From contig NZ_JYNS01000001.1 in NCBI RefSeq assembly GCF_000934725.1, positions 620,001 through 684,000 on the forward strand: 64,000 bases of DNA. The letters are read 5' to 3'. The notes below the pieces were generated by a model. The model saw only the letters and a list, made by a program, of their open reading frames with translations, was not told the origin of the DNA and ran no database searches. Source of the stretch: Methyloterricola oryzae (GTDB lineage Bacteria; Pseudomonadota; Gammaproteobacteria; Methylococcales; Methylococcaceae). The number at the start of each line of letters is the position of its first letter. The first letter of the stretch is position 1. The translations under genes and the position numbers were made by a program. This document shows positions 7,341-16,370 of the stretch, in pieces.

Positions 7341-7386
7341 AGAAAAGCGTGCGGATAGAACTGAATCGCTGCTATATATAAGGCTC

Positions 7387-7920
7387 ATGAAAAACCAAAG
7401 ATTTGACACAGGTTTCACGCTGATCGAGTTGATGGTCACCGTCGCCGTCGCAGCCACGGTGTTGACAGTCGGCGTGCCCAGTTTCCGCGAATTGATCCAG
7501 AATAATCGCCTGACCACGGCCGTGAACGACATGGTCACCGAGTTCAACCTGGCGCGAAGCGAAGCGGTAAAACGTGGCGCCCCTGTAACTTTGTGCAAGC
7601 GGAATACCGCCGGAACCGGATGTGACTCTACCGTCGCCTGGCTGAGCGGCTGGATTGTGTTCGCCGACACAAATGGGAATGGCACAGTCGACAGCGGCGA
7701 CCAGATTCTGAGAATCCACGGGCCCCTGTCGGGCATCAACAGCCTCAATTTTGGCAGTCGAAACCGTGTAACGTTTGACGGACATGGCTTCGCTACCGGA
7801 TATTCCGGGACCATGAGCTTTTGTGATGACCGCGGACTATCAAAAGCCAAGGGACTCATTCTCTCCAATACAGGCCGCCTGCGCGCCGCGGGCAGCGGGG
7901 ACACCCTAACCTGTTCATGA
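7387..7920 (+). CDS. fimT: Type IV pilus minor pseudopilin FimT/FimU (GspH family)
   Basis: This 177-residue pseudopilin has the class III leader and cleavage site before Phe10 (TG|FTLIELM), Glu at mature position 5 and a hydrophobic helix, followed by a GspH/FimT-type globular domain with paired Cys residues (CKRN and CDST; CDD and the final CS). Minor pilins like this prime pilus assembly in the inner membrane and can sit at the tip with PilY1. The ATG at 7387 lies just before the leader, with AAGG a few bases upstream. It is the first gene of the minor pilin operon and overlaps the reading region before pilV by only a few bases. Confidence 0.87.
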   Translation: MKNQRFDTGFTLIELMVTVAVAATVLTVGVPSFRELIQNNRLTTAVNDMVTEFNLARSEAVKRGAPVTLCKRNTAGTGCDSTVAWLSGWIVFADTNGNGTVDSGDQILRIHGPLSGINSLNFGSRNRVTFDGHGFATGYSGTMSFCDDRGLSKAKGLILSNTGRLRAAGSGDTLTCS

Positions 7921-7943
7921 ATCTCTGTCGTGGAGGTAGCCAC

Positions 7944-8414
7944 ATGAATCGCCTGAACGGCGGCTTCACGCTTCTGGAAGTGCTGGTCTCGGTCCTGGTG
8001 CTGGCCATCGGCCTGCTCGGAATGGCGGCGCTGCAGATGACAGGGCTTAGCAACAACTACAGCGCCTATTTGCGTTCGCAGGCGACCCAGATCGCTTACG
8101 ATTTGGCGGACCGCATGCGGGCCAATCCGGCCGGTGTTTTTGCTGCAAATTACAATAACCCTTCGATGCCTTCCAGCGCGCCGACTTGCACCGATTGCAC
8201 GCCGGCAGACATGGCCAGCCGCGACTTTTACGAATGGCGGCAAGCGATCACCACCATCCTGCCAGGCGGAACGGGCGTCGTCTGTGTTGACGCCACCCCC
8301 ACAACAGCCGCATGCGACGGCACCGGCAACATCTACGCCATCAAGGTCACCTGGACGGACCGTGAAAACGGTGCCGCGGTGACCAAGACCTTCGTCACGA
8401 GTTTCTGGCCATGA
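7944..8414 (+). CDS. pilV: Type IV pilus minor pilin PilV
   Basis: This 156-residue protein begins with a short leader and cleavage site (GG|FTLLEVLVS), Glu at mature position 5 and the long hydrophobic helix with the GLLGMAALQ block typical of PilV. The ATG at 7944 follows a strong GGAGGTA ribosome site (7932-7938); an earlier in-frame ATG overlapping fimT lacks one. A Cys-containing globular domain follows (CTDC, CVDA, ACDG). PilV is part of the minor pilin priming complex with PilW, PilX, FimU and PilE. The stop overlaps pilW by 4 nt. Confidence 0.88.
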   Translation: MNRLNGGFTLLEVLVSVLVLAIGLLGMAALQMTGLSNNYSAYLRSQATQIAYDLADRMRANPAGVFAANYNNPSMPSSAPTCTDCTPADMASRDFYEWRQAITTILPGGTGVVCVDATPTTAACDGTGNIYAIKVTWTDRENGAAVTKTFVTSFWP

Positions 8415-9508
8415 AGACGAAGCTGCTCAAGACACCAACGAATTCCGCTCAGTCATGCCAACGCGGGATCACCATGGTCGAGATCATGGTCGCCCTGGTT
8501 CTGAGCCTGGTTTTGGCCGCCGGTGCGGGACAAATCTATCTCGCCAACAAACAGACCTACCGCGTGCAGGACGCGCAATCCAGGCTGCAGGAAAATGGCC
8601 GCTTCGCTTTGGACGTCATGACCCGCGATCTGCGCCAGGCGGGTTACGTCGGGTGCAACTCGGCCGTAACCAAGCTTCGCGTCATCGCCAAAGCCCCGCT
8701 GATTTCTCTGCCGCTGACCGGCACTAGCGCCCCGGCTCTTCCAACCAATGTCGTGGTGGCCTCACCGGTCACGGGGGGAGATAACAATACGGCCGGCACG
8801 TATACCAACCCGAGTCCCGCAATCTCATCCACGTTGGCCAGTAACCAGCTTACTTCCGTGGTGCGCGGAACTGACGCTTTTTCCGTTCAGTTCGCCGAAT
8901 CCTGCGGCGGGCGCACGACCAGCCCCATGACGGGCGTCAACCCAACCGGGATGATTGCCGCCGGCAATTCCTGCGATATCACGGTAGGCGCAGGAACGAC
9001 GGCTGGTACGCCGCTGGTCATCTCGGACTGTTCAACATCGCACGTGTTCCGCGCCGCTTCGGACAGCTCGCAAAACTCATTGGAAGGTACGGATAGCGAC
9101 ACCCTGGGCCGCTATCCGTACCCCATTGACTCGGAAATCCTGCGCTACCGATCCTATACCTATTACGTGAGACTGAACGAGGCCGGGCAACCGGCGCTTT
9201 ACCGCCTGGACAATAACAGCGCCACAGGCGGCAACAACCCCATGGAACTGGTTGAAGGCATTGAAAATTTGCAGGTTACCTATGGTCTCGATGTGGATTC
9301 GGACGGTGCCGCCAATCAGTTTGTGGATGCGCCCACCGCCGTTTGGCCGCAGGTGGTTGCCGTACGGCTTGTGGTGACGGTCCGTACAATCGAGGACAAC
9401 CTGGCCTCGGCTGCGCGCAGTTACACCTTTAACGGCAGCTCTGCCACTGACCGCCGACTGGTGCGCACGTTCAGCGCCACGGTGGGCCTGCGCAACCGAT
9501 TGCCCTAG
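8411..9508 (+). CDS. pilW: Type IV pilus assembly protein PilW
   Basis: The 365-residue protein has a 19-residue leader before the cleavage site (RG|ITMVEIMVA) with Glu at mature position 5. The hydrophobic helix is followed by the family block 'RLQENGRFALDVMTRDLRQAGYVGC'-like region at about 57-80, and then a large globular domain. PilW is the largest minor pilin of the GspJ class and forms the tip priming complex. ATGA overlap with pilV indicates coupled translation. The length is typical of PilW. Confidence 0.9.
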   Translation: MKTKLLKTPTNSAQSCQRGITMVEIMVALVLSLVLAAGAGQIYLANKQTYRVQDAQSRLQENGRFALDVMTRDLRQAGYVGCNSAVTKLRVIAKAPLISLPLTGTSAPALPTNVVVASPVTGGDNNTAGTYTNPSPAISSTLASNQLTSVVRGTDAFSVQFAESCGGRTTSPMTGVNPTGMIAAGNSCDITVGAGTTAGTPLVISDCSTSHVFRAASDSSQNSLEGTDSDTLGRYPYPIDSEILRYRSYTYYVRLNEAGQPALYRLDNNSATGGNNPMELVEGIENLQVTYGLDVDSDGAANQFVDAPTAVWPQVVAVRLVVTVRTIEDNLASAARSYTFNGSSATDRRLVRTFSATVGLRNRLP

Positions 9509-9520
9509 CGAGATACCGCC

Positions 9521-10033
9521 ATGTATGCATTTCCGAAAACGCATCGCAGCCAGACTGGCGCGGCTTTGGTCGTGAGCCTGCTTTTCCTGTTGGTGCTGAC
9601 CTTGATCGGAATCTCGGCGATGCAGGCCACGTCCCTGGAGGAGAAGATGGCGGGTAATCTGCGCGATCGTGCGATCTCGTTCGAGGCCGCGGAATCCGCC
9701 CTGCGGAGCGCCGAGAACATCCTCAAGACCCAGTCATCGTCCCTGGTCTACAACTGCGTGACCGCAAGCGACGCCAACCCGGGGCTCTTCCTGAATGCGT
9801 GCCCGCCCACGGTATTGACGGACAGCTTCTGGCAAGCCGCAGACAAGCGCACCTTTACCGGAACCGACCTCGCAAGCGTGGCAGGACGCCCCGAATACGT
9901 CATCGAGCAGGTGCCCGACCAGAGCGACGTGGTAGCCGGGGCCGAGCCAGACATGTATTACCGGGTCACGACGCGCGCCGTGGGCGGCACCACGACGGCA
10001 GTAACCATTTTGCAATCCGTTTACAGGCCTTAG
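9521..10033 (+). CDS. pilX: Type IV pilus assembly protein PilX
   Basis: This 170-residue protein has a PilX N-terminal region: a leader ending QTG followed by a strongly hydrophobic helix (ALVVSLLFLLVLTLIG) and the family block 'ATSLEEKMAGNLRD' with 'SFEAAESALRSAE'. The mature position 5 is a hydrophobic residue, not Glu, as in GspK-like tip pilins that start the pilus. It lies 12 nt after pilW and 28 nt before pilY1. Confidence 0.87.
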   Translation: MYAFPKTHRSQTGAALVVSLLFLLVLTLIGISAMQATSLEEKMAGNLRDRAISFEAAESALRSAENILKTQSSSLVYNCVTASDANPGLFLNACPPTVLTDSFWQAADKRTFTGTDLASVAGRPEYVIEQVPDQSDVVAGAEPDMYYRVTTRAVGGTTTAVTILQSVYRP

Positions 10034-10061
10034 CTTGACACCCGTCGCGGTGGAGGCAGTC

Positions 10062-13000
10062 ATGAGCAGCATCCGTTTACCGTTTAGTTCGCGCAACTCA
10101 GCTTTTGCTTGCAGCGCGCTGGCCTTGCTCCTATGCGCCTTTCAAACAGGCCTTATGGCGGGGACCATTGCGCAGACGCCGCTCTACTTGGGGCAAAGTT
10201 CCACTCCGCTGATCCTGATAACCATGGAGCGGGACCACAAGCTTTACTACGAAGCCTACAACGATGCCTCGGATATCAATGGCGATGGCGCGCTGGACAT
10301 TCACTACAAGCCCGCCATCGACTACTACGGGTACTTCGACTCCCACAAGTGCTATAGCTACAGTTCTGGCGTATTCACGCCCGTGGAAAATACCCTGACC
10401 AAAAAGTGCACCAGTTCGACCGGCCGCTGGAGCGGCGACTTTCTAAATTACCTCACCATGTCGCGCATGGATGCTCTCAGGCGGGTTCTGTATGGCGGCT
10501 ACCGCAGCACGGACAGCGCCACGGAAACCGTTCTTGAACGGTCCTACATCCCCCAGGATGCGCATAGCTGGGGCAAGGAATACAACAGCACCACGATCGA
10601 CGGTTACAACATCACGGAATACACGCCCCTGAGCCTACCAGCCGCGGGCACCCGGCATTTGTTCGCCAATACCACGCTTTTGTGCCCATCGGGCAATTCC
10701 GATCCAGGATGCAGTTCCAACTCGGGGCTACCGTTGCTGCGAGTCCTTACGGATACGACCTATCGGGTTTGGGAATGGCTTTCCATCGAACGGCCAGTGG
10801 CGGGGGTCGAGTGCGCTACAGGGAACAATTCACGCGCGACTTGCGCGAATTCCAGCGGAACGTACACAGGCTACGCCGGTGATGCCAGCGGATTCGCCAC
10901 GATGGAGACGCTGTTTGCCAATTCATCCCATCAGCAAGGCTCGGGCACACCGAGCAATGGTCGTATTGACGGCAGCGGCAACCCGTATGGAGACGACGAT
11001 TACTATCTCAACATTTTCACGGGATCCATACTGGTTTCAACGAGTGGCTCTTATCAATTTGCCGTGGACGGTGACGACGCCGTCGACGTGATCATCGACG
11101 GAACCGTCGTTGCCAGTTGGTATGGCGGTCACGGCAACTGCAACTGTCAGGATCACAAAGGTACGATTTCCCTGACGGCAGGTACGCACACCCTGAAATT
11201 CAGACATCAGGAAGCCAGCGGCGGAGACAATTACTACCTCTGGTGGAATGGCCCGGATAGCAGCAACACCTGGGTCAAGGTGCCTTCGGGATCGTTCATC
11301 GGGCTGACGCAAACGACTTATAGCGTCACCTTGCCCACCTCGGCCATGACTGACTATGTGGTGCGCGTAAAAGCCTGCGTCAGCGGCCTGCTGGAGAGCG
11401 AATGCCGTGGCTACCCATCCAACACGTCTTCGCCCAGTGTTCACAAGCCGAGCGGTATCCTTCAGGAATATGGCGAAGGCAATCGCATGGCGTTCGGGCT
11501 GATGACCGGCTCCTATGCCAAGAATACGTCCGGCGGCGTACTGCGCAAGAACATCTCCTATTTGGCGGACAGTGCTCATTCTGCCGACCAGGAGATAAAT
11601 ACGACTACCGGGCAGTTCAGCACCAGCGTTAACGGTGTCATACAGACCATCAACAAGCTCAAAATCGTTGGTTTTGGTTCCAGCTATTCCTACGACCAAA
11701 GTTGTGGCGTTCCGGAGGTCAGTGCGCCCCTGGCCGAGGGCCGATGCCGAATGTGGGGTAACCCGATAGGGGAGATCATGTACGAGGGCTTGCGCTATTT
11801 CGCAGCCAACCCCATCAGCCCCACTACGGCCTTCTCGATAGCAAGCACCGGCACGGACGATACGACCCTGGGACTACCTCTCCCGAGCTGGAAGAATCCT
11901 TACCGTAATCCAAGCGATGCAACGGATCCCGGTTTCCCGAGTTGCTCCAGGCCGTCCCAGTTGGTGATCAGCGACATCAACCCGAACTTCGATACCGACC
12001 AGGTGCCGGGCACCTACTTCGCGACCTACACGGGAAGTCTTACGGGCCTCAATGTCCAGACGCTGGGCAATACCATCTGGACCGGCGAGTATGGCTCGGC
12101 TACGCCGTCATTGTTCATCGGACAGTCCGGTTCGACCTTCGACGGCGCGCCCACGCCCAAGACGGTGAGCAGCTTCGGCAACATCCGTGGCCTGACGCCA
12201 GAAGAACCCACGCAACAGGGAGGGTTCTACGCCGCCAGCGTTGCCCTGTATGGCAAGACCACCGACCTGAATTCAGCATCCGGCAACCAGAAGACCGACA
12301 CTTTCAGCGTGGCGCTGGCGTCGCCGCTTCCGCGCCTGCAACTGCCGGTCAATGGCAGGATCATAACCTTGGTTCCCTTTGGCAAAACCGTGGGTGGCTG
12401 CGGGACGATCAACACGGCCTCTGGTCAATATCAGCCGACCAACACCATCGTCGATTTTTATGTAGACACCATCAAGAATACTGATGCCACCAACCAGGAC
12501 GCCACGGTGAATGGTGGGCGAGCCTACGCCAAGTTCCGAATCAATTACGAGGACTCGGAATATGGCTCGGACCACGACATGGACGCCATCGTGGAATATG
12601 AGTTGATCGCCAAATCCGATAACACCTTGGATGTGAAATTGACCTCGGGCTATGCGGCTGGGGGTTGCATCCAGCACATGGGCTATGTCATCTCCGGCTC
12701 CACGACAGACGGCACTTATTTAGAGGTGCGCGATTCCGACACCACCAGTGACGTGGATTATTTTCTGGACACCCCGAATACGTCGGGCGCCGCCCTGCCG
12801 TTAATCACCACCCGCAACTTCACCCCCGGAACCAATCCGTCCGCCGCCTTCATCGCCCATGATCCTTTGTGGTACGCCGCCAAATGGGGGGGATTCTTCG
12901 ACACCAACAGCAACAACCGGCTCGATGCCGGCGAGTGGGATACGGCCGTGGCAGGTACCCCGGACAGCTATTTCCTGGTGACCAATGCCGGTAGGCTCAA

Positions 13001-15173
13001 GGAGCAATTGGACGCGGCCTTTTCGGAGATTGTACGTCGCAATACATCCTCGTCATCGGTAGCCGCCAATTCGACGTTCGCAGGCACGGATACCCTGATC
13101 TATCAAGCTCGCTTCAACAGCGGCGACTGGAGTGGCGAACTGCGGGCCTTTGTGCTCAACGCGGACGGCAGCGTCGGAAGCCAGGCGTGGACGACCAACC
13201 GAAGTGGAGCCATACCGTCCGCCAGCACCCGGAAAATCTATTCTTACAATCCGACCACGAGTGGCGGTATTCGCTTTTGCTGGGACGCTACCGGTTGTCC
13301 CGGAACTGGATCTGGCACTCTCAGCACCACGCAGAAAACGACCCTCGGCACAGCTGACATTGTCGATTACTTGAGGGGCGATCAGTCCAAAGAGACCACC
13401 CATTCCGGGGGCACATTCCGCGCGCGCGATGTGTTGCTCGGTGACGTAGTGAACTCAGACCCCTGGTTCGTCGGTACACGGTCCTTTGGTTACGAGAGCC
13501 TCCCGTCGACCGAAGGCACTTCCTATGTCACCTTCCGCAGCAGCGATGCTTACAAGAACCGCCGCCCCGTGCTCTACGTTGGCGCCAACGATGGCATGCT
13601 GCACGGCTTTGACGCCACGAACAGCACGACCTCGGGAGGCACGGAAATCTTTGCCTATGTCCCTAACTCGGTCATCTCCACTACGCTCAAGACACTCTCA
13701 GCGCAAGGCTATACACACACGTATTTCGTGGACGGTTCTGCCCGAAGCGGAGATGCCTATTACAGTGGTTCCTGGCATACCATTCTGATCGGCACCACAG
13801 GCGCTGGCGGTAAAGGTGTGTTCGCGCTGGATGTGACGGATCCTGATGCCTTTGGCACCACGAAGGTTTTGTGGGAGTTTACCGACAATTCCGATGCCGA
13901 CATGGGCATCGCCATGACTCAGGCGACCATCGTGCGCCTCGCCAATGGTGACTGGGGAGCCATATTCGGCAATGGCTATAACAGTGCGTCAGGAAAGGCT
14001 GTTTTATACATCGTTAATGTGGCAACCGGCGCCATCATCAAAAAGATCGACACCGGCGCCACCGGCAGCAATGGTCTTTCCGCGCCCATTGTGATTGACT
14101 TGGACAACGATAGGATCGCCGACTTCGTGTATGCAGGCGACCTGCGCGGCAACATGTGGAAATTCAACATCTACAGCACATCCACCTCCGACTGGGGAGT
14201 GGCCTACAGCACGACTACCTGCGCGAGCAGCAGCGCATGCAATCCGTTGTACCAGGCCAAGGACACGGCCAGCACGCCGGCTTCCCAGCCCATCTCGGTC
14301 AAACCGCAGGTAGGGCGCGCCACCGGACGAGGACAAACCAGCGGCGTGAACGTCTACTTCGGCACCGGCAAGTACTTTGAAGTGGGTGACAACATCCTAC
14401 CTGCCAGCCCGCAGGTGCAGACCTTCTACGGAATTTGGGACAAATGCAACAAGCCGATCACCGTCACTTCGCCGACGCCGACGCCCGCCCCCGGAACCGC
14501 CGACGCGGCGGACTGCGATGGCAGGGTAAGCGGACGCACGGTGCTTCAGCAGCAGCAAATCACAAACGAGTTGATTGCAGGAACGTGCTTGCGCAACCCG
14601 GATGGATCATGCAGTACCGAACTTACCGAAAACCCGGTTCGCGTTACGACCGACAATTCCTTTATCTATGGCACAGGAACAACAGATAAGAAGGGCTGGT
14701 ACATAGACCTGCTGACACCGCCACCGCCTGGCACGGCGAATGGAGAACGCGTGGTGAGCAACCCGCTATTGCGAGGCGACCGGATCATTTTCCCAACATT
14801 GATTCCTTCGACAGACCCCTGTACCTTCGGCGGTTCATCATGGCTAATGGAACTGGACGCCAACTCTGGCGGGCGTCTCAATAATTCGTTCGACTTGAAT
14901 AACAGCGGCTCGGTCAATGCCAAGGACTATGTCCTCGTGAACTCGGCAACCGGAAGTGTCGGAGCGGCTTCCGGCGTCAAGTCCCCGGTCGGTATCATCA
15001 AGACGCCCGCCGTGGTAGAAGATTCAATGTACGGCGGCGGCACTGGCGGAGCTGGCGGTGGCGGTGCCTGCACCGAAACCAAGTACGTCAGCGGTTCCAG
15101 CGGCGAGTTGTTCACGCAGAAGGAAGCCTGCAGCAAGGCACACGGGCGCTTGTCCTGGCGCCAGATTCGCTGA
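10062..15173 (+). CDS. pilY1: PilY1/PilC-family pilus tip adhesin with PA14 domain
   Basis: This very large protein (1703 aa) starts at ATG 10062 after GGTGGAGG, with a signal peptide of about 33 residues. An early Ca-binding-like loop (DASDINGDGALD, 68-79) is followed by the family's 'SGDFLNYLTMSRMDALRRVLYGG'-like block. At about 275-425 lies a PA14-type domain (FAVDGDDAVDVIIDG, LTAGTHTLKF, WWNGPD). The C-terminal PilC beta-propeller begins near 1120 (LLGDVVNSDPW, VLYVGANDGMLHGFDA) and carries the Ca site DLDNDRIADFVYAGD at 1346-1360. A further loop DLNNSGSVNAKD lies at about 1611. PilY1 sits at the pilus tip and tunes extension, retraction and adhesion. No clear von Willebrand A domain is recognisable. 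Confidence 0.9.
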   Translation: MSSIRLPFSSRNSAFACSALALLLCAFQTGLMAGTIAQTPLYLGQSSTPLILITMERDHKLYYEAYNDASDINGDGALDIHYKPAIDYYGYFDSHKCYSYSSGVFTPVENTLTKKCTSSTGRWSGDFLNYLTMSRMDALRRVLYGGYRSTDSATETVLERSYIPQDAHSWGKEYNSTTIDGYNITEYTPLSLPAAGTRHLFANTTLLCPSGNSDPGCSSNSGLPLLRVLTDTTYRVWEWLSIERPVAGVECATGNNSRATCANSSGTYTGYAGDASGFATMETLFANSSHQQGSGTPSNGRIDGSGNPYGDDDYYLNIFTGSILVSTSGSYQFAVDGDDAVDVIIDGTVVASWYGGHGNCNCQDHKGTISLTAGTHTLKFRHQEASGGDNYYLWWNGPDSSNTWVKVPSGSFIGLTQTTYSVTLPTSAMTDYVVRVKACVSGLLESECRGYPSNTSSPSVHKPSGILQEYGEGNRMAFGLMTGSYAKNTSGGVLRKNISYLADSAHSADQEINTTTGQFSTSVNGVIQTINKLKIVGFGSSYSYDQSCGVPEVSAPLAEGRCRMWGNPIGEIMYEGLRYFAANPISPTTAFSIASTGTDDTTLGLPLPSWKNPYRNPSDATDPGFPSCSRPSQLVISDINPNFDTDQVPGTYFATYTGSLTGLNVQTLGNTIWTGEYGSATPSLFIGQSGSTFDGAPTPKTVSSFGNIRGLTPEEPTQQGGFYAASVALYGKTTDLNSASGNQKTDTFSVALASPLPRLQLPVNGRIITLVPFGKTVGGCGTINTASGQYQPTNTIVDFYVDTIKNTDATNQDATVNGGRAYAKFRINYEDSEYGSDHDMDAIVEYELIAKSDNTLDVKLTSGYAAGGCIQHMGYVISGSTTDGTYLEVRDSDTTSDVDYFLDTPNTSGAALPLITTRNFTPGTNPSAAFIAHDPLWYAAKWGGFFDTNSNNRLDAGEWDTAVAGTPDSYFLVTNAGRLKEQLDAAFSEIVRRNTSSSSVAANSTFAGTDTLIYQARFNSGDWSGELRAFVLNADGSVGSQAWTTNRSGAIPSASTRKIYSYNPTTSGGIRFCWDATGCPGTGSGTLSTTQKTTLGTADIVDYLRGDQSKETTHSGGTFRARDVLLGDVVNSDPWFVGTRSFGYESLPSTEGTSYVTFRSSDAYKNRRPVLYVGANDGMLHGFDATNSTTSGGTEIFAYVPNSVISTTLKTLSAQGYTHTYFVDGSARSGDAYYSGSWHTILIGTTGAGGKGVFALDVTDPDAFGTTKVLWEFTDNSDADMGIAMTQATIVRLANGDWGAIFGNGYNSASGKAVLYIVNVATGAIIKKIDTGATGSNGLSAPIVIDLDNDRIADFVYAGDLRGNMWKFNIYSTSTSDWGVAYSTTTCASSSACNPLYQAKDTASTPASQPISVKPQVGRATGRGQTSGVNVYFGTGKYFEVGDNILPASPQVQTFYGIWDKCNKPITVTSPTPTPAPGTADAADCDGRVSGRTVLQQQQITNELIAGTCLRNPDGSCSTELTENPVRVTTDNSFIYGTGTTDKKGWYIDLLTPPPPGTANGERVVSNPLLRGDRIIFPTLIPSTDPCTFGGSSWLMELDANSGGRLNNSFDLNNSGSVNAKDYVLVNSATGSVGAASGVKSPVGIIKTPAVVEDSMYGGGTGGAGGGGACTETKYVSGSSGELFTQKEACSKAHGRLSWRQIR

Positions 15174-15193
15174 GTAAACGCTCGGAGACAGAC

Positions 15194-15646
15194 ATGAGAA
15201 ACACGAGACGGGCAGGTTCACCAATCCGAGGCTTCACTTTGGTGGAGTTGATGATTACGGTAGCGATCGTCGCCATCCTGGCGTCGATCGCCCTGCCCGG
15301 CTATCGCAATCAGATTCGTAAGACCCACAGGGCGGATGCCGAGGGAGCCATCACCCAGGACGCCAATTTCCTGGAGCGGTATTTCACCGAGAATAACTGC
15401 TACAAGAGCAAGGGCGCTGACAACCTGTGCGGAACCGCTGACGATGCCAACCCGACGCTGCCCATCACAGACTATCCAACGACCAATCCACGCTATACGC
15501 TGTCCGCAACCATCGCAACCGATGGCATGTCCTACACGGTGCAGGCTGCCCCCAAGAGCGGCACGGATCAGGCCAACGATCCTTGCGGAACCCTGAGTTA
15601 CACGAATGCGGGGGTCAAGAGCGCGAGTCAGGCAAACTGCTGGTAA
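15194..15646 (+). CDS. pilE: Type IV pilus minor pilin PilE
   Basis: This 150-residue pilin has a basic 13-residue leader, cleavage site RG|FTLVELM, Glu at mature position 5 and the conserved '[20 protein letters not shown]' region. PilE-type globular features follow, with Cys pairs (NNCYKS / NLCGT and DPCGT / ANCW). It closes the operon 20 nt after pilY1, the same place as in Pseudomonas. It is expected to bridge the minor pilin/PilY1 tip complex to the major pilin. Confidence 0.9.
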   Translation: MRNTRRAGSPIRGFTLVELMITVAIVAILASIALPGYRNQIRKTHRADAEGAITQDANFLERYFTENNCYKSKGADNLCGTADDANPTLPITDYPTTNPRYTLSATIATDGMSYTVQAAPKSGTDQANDPCGTLSYTNAGVKSASQANCW

Positions 15647-15692
15647 CGCCAGGCCGGACCAACAATCACGTCCCCGGTCGTCGCCCCTTCAA

Positions 15693-16232
15693 TTGCCCCT
15701 CCTGATCCTCTTCAACAAACCCTACGGGGTGCTGACGCAGTTCACCGACCGCGAAGCCGGACGCGCGACCCTCGCTAACTTCATCCAAATTCCGGGAATC
15801 TACCCGGCCGGTCGCCTGGACCGGGACAGCGAGGGCCTGCTGCTGCTGACCGACGACGGCCGTCTCCAGGCTCGCATCGCCGACCCACGGCACAAGATGC
15901 CCAAGGTCTATTGGGCACAGGTGGAGGGCATACCGGATGCATCGGCCCTGAACCGACTCACCAATGGCGTCGTACTGAACGACGGCCCGACAAAACCCGC
16001 GAAAGCCCGTTTGATACCTGAGCCCGAAGGAATCTGGCCGCGCGATCCGCCGATACGCTATCGGGCCGCCATCCCGACTTCGTGGATTGAGTTGACCCTG
16101 CGCGAGGGGCGTAACCGGCAGGTGCGGCGCATGACGGCAGCCGTGGGCTTTCCCACCCTGCGCCTGATTCGCTATGCCATCGGAGACTGGACGCTGGAGG
16201 GGCTTGCGCCAGGTGAATGGAAGTCGGGATAA
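15693..16232 (+). CDS. rluE: 23S rRNA pseudouridine synthase RluE
   Basis: This RsuA/RluE-family enzyme should convert uridine to pseudouridine in 23S rRNA (position 2457 in E. coli). Family motifs include the start [16 protein letters not shown], the catalytic segment [17 protein letters not shown] with its Asp, KVYWAQVEG, and [24 protein letters not shown] near the end. No S4 domain is present, as in RluE. The TTG at 15693 gives the usual N-terminus (179 aa). An in-frame ATG at 15606 would add a basic extension overlapping pilE by 41 nt and cannot be excluded. Confidence 0.85.
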   Translation: MPLLILFNKPYGVLTQFTDREAGRATLANFIQIPGIYPAGRLDRDSEGLLLLTDDGRLQARIADPRHKMPKVYWAQVEGIPDASALNRLTNGVVLNDGPTKPAKARLIPEPEGIWPRDPPIRYRAAIPTSWIELTLREGRNRQVRRMTAAVGFPTLRLIRYAIGDWTLEGLAPGEWKSG

Positions 16233-16243
16233 GCAAGGGAAAA

Positions 16244-16268
16244 GGTTCCCACGCGGAGCATGGGAACC
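16244..16268 (-). terminator. Hairpin terminator for the minus-strand flavoprotein gene
   Basis: GGTTCCCA (16244-16251) and TGGGAACC (16261-16268) form an 8-bp stem with a 9-nt loop. Read on the minus strand the stem is followed by TTTT, so it would end transcription from the 16371-20060 gene. On the plus strand after rluE there is no T-run. Confidence 0.6.
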
Positions 16269-16370
16269 AGAGTAGAACGAAAAGCCGGCAGGCTCCACTC
16301 GGAAACTGGAAGCCCTAATATCAAAAATCAGGGTAGCTGGAGGCCGAGCGCAAGCCTCAGATGATTACGC

